Below are positions 34,498-43,977 of a stretch of DNA of 64,000 nucleotides, piece by piece. Below the pieces are notes generated by a model. The model was not told where the DNA came from. It saw only the letters and a program-made list of their open reading frames with translations, and ran no database searches. The position numbers were made by a program, and so were the translations under genes. The DNA comes from CAZRHR01 sp964578885 (GTDB taxonomy: Bacteria; Bacteroidota; Bacteroidia; CAIKAF01), in assembly GCA_964578885.1 (NCBI GenBank), contig CAZOEO010000015.1, forward strand, positions 9,263 to 73,262, written 5' to 3'. Position 1 is the first letter of the stretch. Each line of letters begins with the position of its first letter.

Positions 34498-36034
34498 GTA
34501 TATGGTTCAATGCCAGCCAAGTCAGGAAAAAAGCGGTTTGGGTAACGCCCGCCTGGGTTTCCAAAACATCTTCTGTGAAAAGGGCCTGGGTAAAGATACT
34601 AAACCACCAGAAAGCTGGCGTATTCCAAAGAATTCTGCCCATTGCCAGCCAGATGATTCCAGCCAGTGCCAGTCCGAGTAAGCCGTAATGTAATCCGAGG
34701 CTGAGCCATTGGTGGTGCGGGTGCATCCAATGATAAGCCGATTTGAGTCGGCTTCCGGGAGCAGAGAGTGATGCGGAGAGTTTTCCCCAACCTTCGGCTG
34801 GTCCGTGACCCTTCCAAAATTGGGTTTGCCAGACATCCCAGGTTTTCTTCCAGAGAAAAAGCCGAATGGTCATAGATTCCTGCATGGGATCGCCGGTTTG
34901 CAGGTAATAATCCAGCGATTTCAGCATTTGGTTCAGCCGAAAGCGCCAGGGCGGGGTTTGAAGTTCCAGCCAGTTGACAACGCCATTTTCAATGGCCTGG
35001 ATTTCCGGCCCGGACAGTTGCATTAATCCGAATTTGTCTTTGGGTAAATGTCTGGAGCTCAGATAGCGCAATAAATTGAAATACAGAGGTGTGCCGTTTG
35101 GCAAAGGTGCCATCAGCGGACGGCGACTGAGTTGAGGCCAGGTCGCCTGAAGTTCCGCCGGACATACCTGATGCCAAATGTAGGCGCCGTTTTCTTTTTG
35201 CACCGAAGTGGTGTCGTATTTGTAGGGATAACCACCCGGAGAAAATCCCGGCCAACTTTCCATGGGAGGTTTGGGAGCGCCTTGAACCCAAATCCATTCC
35301 CGATAAAGACCGGCGAACAGAATCAGACTCAGGCATGGAATGCCCCATCGGATGGCCCAAGGCGTGTTTCGATTGAAAATAGCCCACAGCGTCAATAAAA
35401 AGCAGCCAATGCCTATAGCGGTATAGGCTTGCAGAATAAACAGATAAATGAAAATCCAGATACCAATTCCCCATCGCCAAAATGCGGACAGCTTTACAGG
35501 TTGGGCCATGGGAATCCAAAGCATACCCAGATAACCTAATCCTAAAATTCCCATACGGACATTGCTGATCCATGGGGATGCTTCCCGGAAAGTATGCGAC
35601 ATGGAACCTGCATGTTGAAAAAGCATCATGCAGCCGACCAGGCTTACCAACAGATAGGCGCTCAGTCCCCAGCGTAGGAAAAAGGAGGTAAACGGCTTTA
35701 GAGAACGGATGTCGCTCATGCCGGTGATGAGAAGAAAAAGACTAAGTTTTACCTTATAATCTGACCAGAATGCAGGGGAAAAGATGGGCGAATAGAAGGC
35801 GCCCATTCCGAACGCGACCGCCAGGCCAAGTCCCAGCGCCACTTGTTTATTTTTCCAACGGAGTTGTTTTTGGAAAACACCGAGCAGCCAACCGGCGAAT
35901 ATCAGGCCGGTGCCCAGGCTCATAAGGGTGTTGGACCAGGGGAGGCCGGCCAGTAGGAACAACATTCCCAAGGCCCGAATCTGATTGAATCGGGCAAGTT
36001 GTTGCCAATTGGAAGTGATTTCCTGCCCCTTCAT
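34481..36034 (-). CDS. O-antigen ligase/polymerase family membrane protein
   Basis: The 517-residue protein has about ten to twelve membrane helices and a large periplasmic loop (about 235-420), the architecture of WaaL ligases and Wzy polymerases. Near the C-terminal end of the loop is the phrase FWKGHGPAEGWGKL, then WMHPHHQWLSLGLHYGLLGL, which is the conserved HNxxL-type region of this family. It would join polysaccharide to lipid A or polymerise repeat units. It lies 4 nt downstream of the DUF1566 surface-protein gene and overlaps the flippase gene. Confidence 0.84.
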   Translation of the reverse strand: MKGQEITSNWQQLARFNQIRALGMLFLLAGLPWSNTLMSLGTGLIFAGWLLGVFQKQLRWKNKQVALGLGLAVAFGMGAFYSPIFSPAFWSDYKVKLSLFLLITGMSDIRSLKPFTSFFLRWGLSAYLLVSLVGCMMLFQHAGSMSHTFREASPWISNVRMGILGLGYLGMLWIPMAQPVKLSAFWRWGIGIWIFIYLFILQAYTAIGIGCFLLTLWAIFNRNTPWAIRWGIPCLSLILFAGLYREWIWVQGAPKPPMESWPGFSPGGYPYKYDTTSVQKENGAYIWHQVCPAELQATWPQLSRRPLMAPLPNGTPLYFNLLRYLSSRHLPKDKFGLMQLSGPEIQAIENGVVNWLELQTPPWRFRLNQMLKSLDYYLQTGDPMQESMTIRLFLWKKTWDVWQTQFWKGHGPAEGWGKLSASLSAPGSRLKSAYHWMHPHHQWLSLGLHYGLLGLALAGIIWLAMGRILWNTPAFWWFSIFTQALFTEDVLETQAGVTQTAFFLTWLALNHIHGDRT

Positions 36035-36038
36035 GGGC

Positions 36039-37163
36039 TTAGTATCTCACGCAGCGACAGTGGCGTGTTGCGCCGTCGATTTGAGACAGTGAGATTTCGT
36101 AACCTGTAATTTGCAGGGTGCCGGAACGGGTACCATCGGTGCCGCCAGTATTTCTAACTTCCACTTCGATTGAGAGGTAGGCAGCGGATTCATTTAAAAT
36201 AGGAATGGAGGAAAGGTTTAAAAATGTGCTAGATCCGCAACTTGTAGAGGACACTCCGCTGTAGAAAAAGGAGCCATCGGGGAAATTGTATTTGAGTCGA
36301 CTTTGTAAACTGTTGCTGCAACTTCCTGATGCACTGGCGTTCCAGGTCATGGCGGTAGGAACAAACAGGTTTCCGGGGGTTAAAGCTGTAAAGGTAGCCA
36401 CGGAAGTAAAGCTGCTGTTCATGGTGCTTCCCGAAACGGATCGGCTTGGAAAAAAGAAACGATTAATACCTCCATCGGTCCATTTTCCATCGGAAAGGCG
36501 GTAGGCGATAAAATTCTGATTGGTGGCAAAATCTTTCCCGAAGGTGAGCGATTTGGTCCAGAGGAAGTCGTTGGTGCTACCGGATGTTTTGGTGAAATAA
36601 GCGATTTCATCTACAGTCGGAAGTCTCCAATCGTTATGTCCGCCGGTGGTTAAGGTATCGCAATAGCGAACGGCGTCTGCGAAAGTGAAAGCGGTGGCCG
36701 ATTGCGCTGAAATAGCCACAGGTGCAGCCATGCCTGTTCCGCCACCGCCGCCAGAAGCAGCAATGAGGTTGTCTACATAAAACTTATTGACGGCATCCTG
36801 CGCATTTACAGGCGGTGGAAGATTTTGTATGGCTTGTCCGTTCATGTCGATAGACGATTGAGCGGGATTGGCGACCAATAGTACCCAAACCGGTGCAGAA
36901 GGACTGCCTTGATTATAATAAAGTCCTGCGGGCTGAAGGGTTTGTCCTAAGTTATATACTACCAAAGAATGTGCAGGATTGGCCACTGTAACGCCATCAT
37001 TGGCTGCGAGAAGATTCAGTCGTGGCACCATAAAACCTTGATTGGCCGATTGTAGTTCCAGCACGGCCGACGGATCCGGGGTGCCTGGTGTGGGAGAAAT
37101 TTTTACGCCCTGAGCCATTCCACTTAGGCAAATGGTTAATGAAAAAAATAATAATCTTTTCAT
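36039..37163 (-). CDS. Secreted modular protein with head module and DUF1566/Lcl-type domain
   Basis: The 374-residue protein has a signal peptide (MKRLLFFSLTICLSGMAQG), the head module (PDPSAVLELQSANQGFMVPR, SLVVYNLGQTLQPAGLYY), a phage-fibre-like phrase (NGQAIQNLPPPVNAQDAVNK, FYVDNL), a GGGGG hinge and a DUF1566/Lcl-type C-terminal domain (FADAVRYCDTL, HNDWRLPTVDEIAYF). The DUF1566 fold is related to C-type-lectin-like and formylglycine-type folds and is common in adhesins. It ends RHCRCVRY. It lies 4 nt upstream of the O-antigen ligase gene on the same strand. Confidence 0.83.
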   Translation of the reverse strand: MKRLLFFSLTICLSGMAQGVKISPTPGTPDPSAVLELQSANQGFMVPRLNLLAANDGVTVANPAHSLVVYNLGQTLQPAGLYYNQGSPSAPVWVLLVANPAQSSIDMNGQAIQNLPPPVNAQDAVNKFYVDNLIAASGGGGGTGMAAPVAISAQSATAFTFADAVRYCDTLTTGGHNDWRLPTVDEIAYFTKTSGSTNDFLWTKSLTFGKDFATNQNFIAYRLSDGKWTDGGINRFFFPSRSVSGSTMNSSFTSVATFTALTPGNLFVPTAMTWNASASGSCSNSLQSRLKYNFPDGSFFYSGVSSTSCGSSTFLNLSSIPILNESAAYLSIEVEVRNTGGTDGTRSGTLQITGYEISLSQIDGATRHCRCVRY

Positions 37164-37233
37164 GAGTAGTATTTTGGTTAAAATTACGATGGAAAATCGG
37201 GATGCGCTTCATTTAATGAAAGCGTCTTTGGAC

Positions 37234-37254
37234 AAAAAAAAGGGAAATCTTCCC
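37234..37254 (-). terminator. Intrinsic terminator of the glycosyltransferase gene
   Basis: On the minus strand GGGAA (37254-37250), a 3-nt loop and TTCCC (37246-37242) are followed by eight T. Confidence 0.75.
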
Positions 37255-37263
37255 TCCTGAGGT

Positions 37264-38280
37264 TTATCGATATGTTCCTTTGAGTTTTCCCGAAGTGCGA
37301 ATGCCCAGGATAAAGAAATTCCAAACGACGGAGCCCATAAAGAGCGGATGCACCACTCCGGTAGGTTGGTTTTTTCTTTTTTGAACCATTTTTCTGAAAT
37401 TCCGGTAGAAAGAAAGGTGTGCTCTCAAGACGGCATAGCATTTGGCGGGGCCTTGGGGCTCAGCGAGAAATTTGACGGCAGCGACTCCATCCAATATCAG
37501 ACGTAAAGGAAGCAACCAGACCAAACGACCTATGGGTAAATTTTTGAGCAGCAGGAAAAGGTTGTTTCGGAAATTCAGGAATATTTTTCTTGGGGAACCG
37601 GCTGCGAGGGTTCCGCCTCCCACATGATAGACGGTGGCATCGGGCACATAACGAATGCCATAGCCCAAGTTTTTTAAACGCCAGCAAAGGTCTATTTCTT
37701 CCATGTGGGCAAAAAAGTCCACATCTAATCCTCCCGCTTTTTCCCAGGCTTCTTTTCGGATGAAAAGGGCTGCACCGGATGCCCAAAAGATTTCTGCTTG
37801 GGTAGAAAATTGTCCAAGATCCGTTTCGTTTACATTGAAAATCCGTCCACGGCAAAAAGGGTATCCCAAATGATCCATCATGCCTCCGGCCGCACCGGCA
37901 TATTCAAAAGTATCCGGCTGATGAAAACTCAGAATTTTGGGTTGCACCGCGCCAACTTCCGGGTAATCCTGCAACACTTGTAATGGCGCAGTAAGCCAGT
38001 TGGGGGTTACTTTTACATCTGAATTTAGTAAAACATAAAATGGGGCGTGGATGTATTTGAGGGCCACATTATATCCGGCCGAAAAGCCAAGATTTTTGCC
38101 GATTTCGAAAATTTTTACGCTGGGGCAATTCACGCGCACCCAAGCCAGGCTATCGTCAGTAGATCCGTTATCTGCAATCCAGACTTCCGCAGGCGAAGCG
38201 CTATGGCGCACTACGTCAGGCAAAAATTGCTGTAACCAATGCAAACCATTCCAGTTTAAAATGACAATTGCGGCCCTCAC
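37264..38280 (-). CDS. Glycosyltransferase family 2 (rhamnosyltransferase-like)
   Basis: The 338-residue enzyme has the GT-A fold signature: VILNWNGLHWLQQFL, VWIADNGSTDDSL, NLGFSAGYNVAL, the metal-binding YVLLNSDVKV and the acceptor-site motif GGLDVDFFAHMEEIDLCWRL. A hydrophobic, basic C-terminus suggests membrane association. It adds a sugar to a surface polysaccharide intermediate. A perfect -7 element (TATCTTTG, 38303-38296) overlaps the TTG at 38298, so the real start must be downstream; GTG at 38280, preceded by AAAAGG, is the first reasonable codon and lies just before RAAIVILNWNG. Confidence 0.87.
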   Translation of the reverse strand: MRAAIVILNWNGLHWLQQFLPDVVRHSASPAEVWIADNGSTDDSLAWVRVNCPSVKIFEIGKNLGFSAGYNVALKYIHAPFYVLLNSDVKVTPNWLTAPLQVLQDYPEVGAVQPKILSFHQPDTFEYAGAAGGMMDHLGYPFCRGRIFNVNETDLGQFSTQAEIFWASGAALFIRKEAWEKAGGLDVDFFAHMEEIDLCWRLKNLGYGIRYVPDATVYHVGGGTLAAGSPRKIFLNFRNNLFLLLKNLPIGRLVWLLPLRLILDGVAAVKFLAEPQGPAKCYAVLRAHLSFYRNFRKMVQKRKNQPTGVVHPLFMGSVVWNFFILGIRTSGKLKGTYR

Positions 38281-38295
38281 CCTTTTGATTTGTCG

Positions 38296-38303
38296 CAAAG
38301 ATA
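38296..38303 (-). promoter_or_regulatory. -7 element TATCTTTG of the glycosyltransferase gene
   Basis: Exact TAnnTTTG match on the minus strand, 15 nt before the GTG at 38280. It rules out the TTG at 38298 as the start codon. Confidence 0.55.
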
Positions 38304-38315
38304 AGGAAGTTCAAC

Positions 38316-39749
38316 TCATCTGGGCTGCCTGAAAATATCGTTGGACCAGTTTCCGTAATGACGAATCACATTGTTTTGGTCTACATTAAAGGAATTGTTT
38401 CGGTTATGCACGAACATTTCCCACTGGCGGTTATTGATTTCGCCGCGCAAATCCGAGTGCAACAGTACAAATGTGTTATCCATCCCTGTGTTGTTGTAAA
38501 ACACAAATCGTATGTTCGTCTGGGACTTTAGCTGGTAATATTGCCAAATTTCATACGGATAGGCCGATGGCTCATCATACCGTTTGTTAATCACGTTGGG
38601 CGGACCGTATTGTAAATAAACGCGACCCCGATCTGTTCTGTATCCCGGTGTATTGGGCGTGCTGAATTCTTTGTTGACCGCATTCACGCCTTTGGCGTAA
38701 TTAGACCATCCGGAGGCGGCATTATCACCGTATCTACGTTGCCAAAAACTCAGAATGAATTGCTTCATCTTCTTGATGTCCTTCTCTTTCAGTACGTTTT
38801 GGGCAAAGATGAGCTCCTGATTAGAGGAGACTGGTGCCAGGCACTGTATCATTTCCACCAAGGTGTCTTTACTTTGTATGGGTTCCATAAAAGTGCCTTC
38901 CACCGCCAGTGCAAACAATTCCTCTTCGGAAAGCATTTGGTCTGCATTTTCCCGAACAAAGAAAACCCGGTTAGACGTTACGAATTTCCCTGTGCTGTCA
39001 AGGATTTCAACGGATAAAAAGTATTGTCCGGTAGGCAAAGTGGCAATGGGTAAATCTCCGGAAAGGACCATCGGATGGCTGGCCTTTTTCCGTTGAATGA
39101 TGGTAAATTGATCCAGAGAAACCTGGGTGTCTGCGTTACGAATGGTGTATCGAACGGCCATTTTTCCCTGATTTCCAATCCAGGATACCGCGTGGTAAAT
39201 GGGGGAGGAGAATCGTAGATGTTTGGCTTCCTGTGTATAAAGAAGGCTGGCTCGGTGGGGCATGGGTGAGGCATCGGAAGGCGCTTTTTCGTCGAAAAGC
39301 ACCACTGGACCTACCGTAACTTCTGTGGTGATGGGGGAAATATGCACAGAATCAATATGGTGAATGCCTTTGCTCTGGCGTGCAGCCAAATCCCGCACCA
39401 TCACGTCCAAAGCGCAAGCTCCCGGCGGAGTGGGCAGGCGACGCACATCAAACAAATCGGGTTTATTGCCCAAGGTGTCTTTCAGTGGTGCTGAAAATAA
39501 CTCCACTTTGTCGAAAGCTACAATTTTTCCTTGCTGCGACAGGGCCAGGGTCAGTTCTGCACGGCCTCTGTACATGCCATCGGCTTCTTTTTTGTATTGT
39601 AAAGCATTTCCGGAAATCCAAAGTCGATGTTCAAACACGGTTCCATGTTGGTCATCCTGAAATACATCATAACTTACCCTGGCAGAAAGGGATTGCGCCT
39701 GCAGCGAAAAGCTACAGGCTGCCCATAAAATAAAGCTAGTTCCACGCAT
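38316..39749 (-). CDS. GWxTD-domain secreted protein
   Basis: The 477-residue protein has a signal peptide (MRGTSFILWAACSFSLQAQS) and beta-rich middle domains (PTGQYFLSVEILDSTGKFV). Near the C-terminus is the GWxTD-type domain: ANSGW-like ASGWSNYAKGVNAVN, then GYRTDRGRVYLQYGPPNVIN and YEIWQYYQL. The defining Gly-Trp-x-Thr-Asp reads GYRTD here. The family is widespread in Bacteroidota and some Acidobacteria; its function is unknown. TAAATTTG (39762-39755) lies 5 nt before the ATG, so the mRNA may be leaderless. It is separate from the aconitase gene by a terminator. Confidence 0.87.
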   Translation of the reverse strand: MRGTSFILWAACSFSLQAQSLSARVSYDVFQDDQHGTVFEHRLWISGNALQYKKEADGMYRGRAELTLALSQQGKIVAFDKVELFSAPLKDTLGNKPDLFDVRRLPTPPGACALDVMVRDLAARQSKGIHHIDSVHISPITTEVTVGPVVLFDEKAPSDASPMPHRASLLYTQEAKHLRFSSPIYHAVSWIGNQGKMAVRYTIRNADTQVSLDQFTIIQRKKASHPMVLSGDLPIATLPTGQYFLSVEILDSTGKFVTSNRVFFVRENADQMLSEEELFALAVEGTFMEPIQSKDTLVEMIQCLAPVSSNQELIFAQNVLKEKDIKKMKQFILSFWQRRYGDNAASGWSNYAKGVNAVNKEFSTPNTPGYRTDRGRVYLQYGPPNVINKRYDEPSAYPYEIWQYYQLKSQTNIRFVFYNNTGMDNTFVLLHSDLRGEINNRQWEMFVHNRNNSFNVDQNNVIRHYGNWSNDIFRQPR

Positions 39750-39754
39750 TGTTA

Positions 39755-39762
39755 CAAATTTA
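39755..39762 (-). promoter_or_regulatory. -7 element TAAATTTG of the GWxTD gene
   Basis: Exact TAnnTTTG match, only 5 nt (TAACA) from the ATG at 39749, the spacing expected for a leaderless or near-leaderless transcript. Confidence 0.55.
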
Positions 39763-39795
39763 CGGAACTACGGCGGCAGTCCTATGGTTTTTATC

Positions 39796-39824
39796 AAAAA
39801 AAACGCCGGAACAGATCCGGCGTT
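39796..39824 (-). terminator. Intrinsic terminator of acnA
   Basis: AAACGCCGGA (39801-39810) pairs with TCCGGCGTTT (39815-39824) around a 5-nt loop. On the minus strand it is followed by a run of T. Confidence 0.85.
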
Positions 39825-39844
39825 TATGTTTTTAAAGGGAAGGA

Positions 39845-42562
39845 TTACATGTCCCGTAAGAATTGACGGAGCACATAATGTAAAATTCCGCCATTGCTGT
39901 AATATTCCACCTCAATCTGCGAATCCAGACGGCTTTGGGTGGTAAATGTAAATTGGCTGCCATCTTCGCGAACGGCGGTAACTTCTAATTTTTGTTGAGG
40001 TACCAATCCGTTGCTAATGCCATTCACGTGGAAAGTTTCTTTTCCAGTCAGTCCGAGGCTGGCGGCAGTAGTACCGGGTAGATATTCCAAAGGAAGAATG
40101 CCCATGCCCACCAGGTTGCTTCTGTGGATGCGCTCGTAGCTTTCGGCAATGACCACTTTTACGCCCAACAAGTTGGGGCCTTTGGCTGCCCAGTCGCGGC
40201 TGGAACCTGAGCCATATTCTTTTCCACCTAAAACTACCAGGGGAATGCCTGCTTCCTGATAGCGGCTGCTGGCTTCGAACACAGTCATTTCTTCACCGGT
40301 AGGCAAGTAGGTGGTAAAGCCGCCTTCCTTGGTGCTCAACAGGTTTTTGATACGCACGTTGGCGAAAGTTCCCCGCATCATCACTTCATGGTTTCCACGA
40401 CGGGCTCCGTAGGAATTGAAATCCTGGCGAGCCACACCTCTTTCTACCAAATATTGTCCGGCAGGCGTTTCAGGTTTAAAGGAACCTGCGGGAGAAATAT
40501 GGTCGGTGGTAATAGAATCTCCCAAATGAAGTAAAGTGCGCGCTCCCGTGATGTCCTTAGGTGCATGAACATCCATGGAAATGTTTTGGAAGAAAGGCGC
40601 TTCCTTTACATAGGTAGATTGGGCATCCCATTGGAAAACTTGTCCTTCGGGCGCCTGAAGGGCTTGCCATTCTGCATCTCCATCGAATACGGTGGCATAA
40701 TTGGAGCGGTAATCTTCCGGATCGAGAACTGCATTCCGAACAGCTGCAATTTCTTCGTCAGAAGGCCATAGATCGGCGAGGTACACAGGTTCTCCGTTGG
40801 CATCTACGCCCACGGGTTCGTGGTATAAATCGATGTCTACGCGACCTGTAAGTGCGTAAATAACCACCAGCATGGGAGATGCCAGGAAGTTCATTTTCAC
40901 TTGTGGATGCACACGCGCTTCGAAGTTCCGGTTTCCGGAAAGCACAGAGGCCACCACCAAATCTTTTTCGTCGATGGCTTTGGCAATATGCGGAGGTAAA
41001 GCACCGGAGTTTCCGATACAAGTGGTACAACCATAGCCCACCACATGGAATTTTAAAGCTTCCATGTATTCTAACAGGCCGGCTTTTTTCAAATATTCTG
41101 TGACCACACGGCTTCCGGGTGCCAAAGAAGGTTTTACCCAAGGCTTGATGTCTAATCCACGTTCTACCGCTTTTTTAGCCACCAGTCCTGCTCCCAGCAT
41201 CACGCTTGGATTGGAGGTGTTGGTACAAGACGTAATGGCCGCAATCACCACCGCACCATCGGACAGTTCATAGCGCATTTCGCCTTGCTGAATGGTGGTG
41301 GCCCGCATGGAACCGGGTTTGTTTTCTGCCACAGCCAATGCCTGGCGATCTGCTACCGGTACATGGGCGCGCTCAAAACTTTCGGCCATAATGCCCCGAA
41401 CCGTTTTGTCGAGGTTTTTAAGTAAAATTCTGTCCTGAGGACGTTTTGGACCGGCTACTGCGGGTTCAATGGTGCCCAAATCCAAGGTTAATTCACGGGT
41501 GTAGGCAATGTTTTCATTTCCAGTTCTCCACAGCAGGTTTTCCTTGCAATATTGCTCCACCATCTGTACATGATCTTCCGGACGAGCGGTACGACGCATG
41601 TAATCCAAGGTTTGGTCGTCGATGGGGAAATACGTGATGGTACATCCAAATTCCGGGGACATGTTGGAAATGGTGGCCCTGTCTGTTACCGATAAGCGAT
41701 TACAGCCATCGCCAAAAACTTCCACAAATTTGCCTACTACTTTTTCTTTACGCAGCAATTCTGTGATGGCCAATACCAAGTCGGTGGCAGTAGCGCCAGC
41801 AGGCAAATGGCCGGTTAATTTTAAACCAATCACCTCTGGCATGATGAAATACGAAGGCTGACCCAACATGGCGGCTTCGGCTTCAATTCCACCCACGCCC
41901 CAGGCGACTACACCCAATCCATTGACCATGGGCGTATGGGAATCTGTTCCAAAACAACTGTCCGGGAAAGCAACACCGTCGCGTACTAAAACAGTTTTGG
42001 ACAAATATTCCAGATTCACCTGGTGGCAAATGCCCATGCCCGGAGGAACGGCCGTGAAGTTGTTGAAAGCTTTTTGCGCCCATTTTAGCAATTGGTAACG
42101 CTCTGCGTTGCGCTCATATTCCAGGGCTACATTTTTGCCGAGGGAGCCGGAAGAACCAAAATATTCCACCTGAACGGAGTGGTCAATGACCAAATCCACA
42201 GGAATAAGCGGGTTGATTTTGGTGACATCTTTACCTTTTCTGGCGGCTTCTGCACGAAGGGAGGCCAAATCGACCACACAAGGCACACCGGTGAAATCCT
42301 GCAACAAAACCCGTGCAGGCATAAAGGGAATATCCTTGTCCGATGGGGTAGGATTCCAGCCGAGAATGGTTCTTACATTGTCTTCTGTAACCCGCAATCC
42401 GTCGAAATTACGAAGTGCATTTTCTACGAGAATACGAATAGAGAAAGGCAGCTTGGAAATAGGAAACCCCTGCTCTTCCATGGCCTTTAGGCTATAATAT
42501 TCTACCTTTCCTGAGGCCGTGTTGAGGGCCCGGCGTACTCCGAATAAATCTTGTTTGCTCAT
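39845..42562 (-). CDS. acnA: Aconitate hydratase AcnA
   Basis: The 905-residue enzyme interconverts citrate and isocitrate in the TCA cycle. It is of the AcnA/IRP1 type: domains 1-3 with a [4Fe-4S] cluster bound by cysteines in SCTNTSNPSVMLGAGL and GYGCTTCIGNSGALP, then the C-terminal swivel domain with GKEYGSGSSRDWAAKGP. SDSHTPMVNGLGV-like FGTDSHTPMVNGLGVVAWGV is present. The start at 42562 (MSKQDLFGVRR) fits the family; the frame is open to 42622, but those residues look unrelated. The gene stands alone with its own terminator. Confidence 0.96.
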   Translation of the reverse strand: MSKQDLFGVRRALNTASGKVEYYSLKAMEEQGFPISKLPFSIRILVENALRNFDGLRVTEDNVRTILGWNPTPSDKDIPFMPARVLLQDFTGVPCVVDLASLRAEAARKGKDVTKINPLIPVDLVIDHSVQVEYFGSSGSLGKNVALEYERNAERYQLLKWAQKAFNNFTAVPPGMGICHQVNLEYLSKTVLVRDGVAFPDSCFGTDSHTPMVNGLGVVAWGVGGIEAEAAMLGQPSYFIMPEVIGLKLTGHLPAGATATDLVLAITELLRKEKVVGKFVEVFGDGCNRLSVTDRATISNMSPEFGCTITYFPIDDQTLDYMRRTARPEDHVQMVEQYCKENLLWRTGNENIAYTRELTLDLGTIEPAVAGPKRPQDRILLKNLDKTVRGIMAESFERAHVPVADRQALAVAENKPGSMRATTIQQGEMRYELSDGAVVIAAITSCTNTSNPSVMLGAGLVAKKAVERGLDIKPWVKPSLAPGSRVVTEYLKKAGLLEYMEALKFHVVGYGCTTCIGNSGALPPHIAKAIDEKDLVVASVLSGNRNFEARVHPQVKMNFLASPMLVVIYALTGRVDIDLYHEPVGVDANGEPVYLADLWPSDEEIAAVRNAVLDPEDYRSNYATVFDGDAEWQALQAPEGQVFQWDAQSTYVKEAPFFQNISMDVHAPKDITGARTLLHLGDSITTDHISPAGSFKPETPAGQYLVERGVARQDFNSYGARRGNHEVMMRGTFANVRIKNLLSTKEGGFTTYLPTGEEMTVFEASSRYQEAGIPLVVLGGKEYGSGSSRDWAAKGPNLLGVKVVIAESYERIHRSNLVGMGILPLEYLPGTTAASLGLTGKETFHVNGISNGLVPQQKLEVTAVREDGSQFTFTTQSRLDSQIEVEYYSNGGILHYVLRQFLRDM

Positions 42563-42853
42563 AGCGTTTTCCCTAATTATTTTAATCCGAAAAGCATTTT
42601 TATCGGCCGTGCGAATATACATTATATTGAAGCAAAGCGGGAAGAATTTGGCGTGGTTTTTCCCAAAAAAAGTAAATGAGGGCCATGGAAAAATGTCCCC
42701 ATAGGGGAGATTCTTTTTCTATTGACTCAAAGGTTTATGGATTTTATTCCTATGTGATCCATCCGCTGGAATACACTACACGGGAACACGCTTGTTGGGT
42801 CTGCTGGTTGGACTTCCTTTTTTCCACATTTTTTTAAGCCCATTTCTCCGTTG
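42563..42853. other. Intergenic region between divergent acnA and wecB
   Basis: About 290 bases with the promoter region of acnA on one side. A small dyad TCCCCATAGGGGA lies near 42698-42710. No gene, RNA or known riboswitch is seen. TATATTCG (42619-42612, minus strand) is a possible weak -7 element for acnA. Confidence 0.4.
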
Positions 42854-42861
42854 TATATTTG
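42854..42861 (+). promoter_or_regulatory. -7 element TATATTTG of wecB
   Basis: Exact TAnnTTTG match only 3 nt before the ATG at 42865, so the predicted transcription start coincides with the start codon. Confidence 0.6.
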
Positions 42862-42864
42862 CCT

Positions 42865-43938
42865 ATGCTCAAATTAAGCGTTGTGGTGGGTGCCCGCCCA
42901 CAGTTTATTAAGGCGGCGGCCCTTTACCATGCATGGAAAAAGGATTTTCAGTCTTTTTTACGCTGGGAATTAATCCATACCGGTCAACATTACGACGAGG
43001 CCATGTCCGGCCGTTTTTTTGAAGAACTGGCCTTGCCTCAGCCCAATCACTCCTTACAAGTACAAGGTCTTGGGCCGGTTGAAACGGTGGCCGCCATGTC
43101 CACGGGTTTGTCACAGTATTATTCGGAAAAAAGACCGGATCTCGTATTGGTTTTCGGAGATACGCATTCAACACTTTCAGCCGCCCTCACCGCTGCCGGA
43201 TTGGGCATTCCTCTGGCACATGTGGAAGCCGGATTACGGTCTTTTCGCCGCGATATGCCGGAGGAACAAGCACGGGTGGTTACAGATCACTTATCTACTT
43301 GGTTATTTGCGCCTTCCGATTTGGCAATGCAACAAATACAAAGGGAAGGGCTCATGGAAAAACCCGGTTCAGTCGTGCAAAATGTGGGAGATATCATGTT
43401 GGATGCCGCGCTATTGTTTTCTGAAAATCCATCGCATCAAGCCTCCGATGGTCCCATTTTGGCCACACTTCACCGGAATTTTAATACCGATCACCCGGAG
43501 CGTCTGGCGGCTGCCTTGCAACGAATGCACGAATCTTCTATCCGACTCCAAAGGGAAGTGTGTTTTGTGGCCCATCCGCGGACCCAAAAAGCCATGAATC
43601 AATGGAATATTCATGTGGGAGAAGGCATTTTTGTCTCCCCTCCCATGGGCTATTTGGAAACCTTACAAGCCATTCAGCGCGCACCATTGGTTTTAACTGA
43701 TTCGGGCGGTTTACAGAAAGAAGCTTTTTTCCTTGGGAAACGTAGCATTTGCTTTCGTCCTGAATCTGAATGGACAGAACTGGTTCAATCTGGTTGGGTG
43801 CTTTGCCCGGATTTGGATAAAAAGGTCTGGGAAAAAGCCCTTGAAGACGTGATGGCTTCGCCCGATTTGCCCCGTTTACCCTGGTATGGCGAAGGAAAAG
43901 CCGGATGGAAAATCCTTTCAACCCTTGTGGGTGCATAA
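42865..43938 (+). CDS. wecB: UDP-N-acetylglucosamine 2-epimerase (non-hydrolysing)
   Basis: The 357-residue enzyme makes UDP-ManNAc for surface polysaccharide. It has the GT-B-like fold with VVVGARPQFIKAAAL, HTGQHYDEAMSG, VFGDTHSTLSAALTAAGLGI, HVEAGLRSFRRDMPEE, TDHLSTWLFAPSD and LTDSGGLQKEAFFLGK, all diagnostic. The ATG at 42865 is fixed by the -7 element just upstream; a TTG at 42859 overlaps that element. The following gene begins 39 nt downstream and is functionally unrelated. Confidence 0.95.
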   Translation: MLKLSVVVGARPQFIKAAALYHAWKKDFQSFLRWELIHTGQHYDEAMSGRFFEELALPQPNHSLQVQGLGPVETVAAMSTGLSQYYSEKRPDLVLVFGDTHSTLSAALTAAGLGIPLAHVEAGLRSFRRDMPEEQARVVTDHLSTWLFAPSDLAMQQIQREGLMEKPGSVVQNVGDIMLDAALLFSENPSHQASDGPILATLHRNFNTDHPERLAAALQRMHESSIRLQREVCFVAHPRTQKAMNQWNIHVGEGIFVSPPMGYLETLQAIQRAPLVLTDSGGLQKEAFFLGKRSICFRPESEWTELVQSGWVLCPDLDKKVWEKALEDVMASPDLPRLPWYGEGKAGWKILSTLVGA

Positions 43939-43977
43939 CATGAAATCTAATGATGCCAACATCTCTAACTTATGCTC

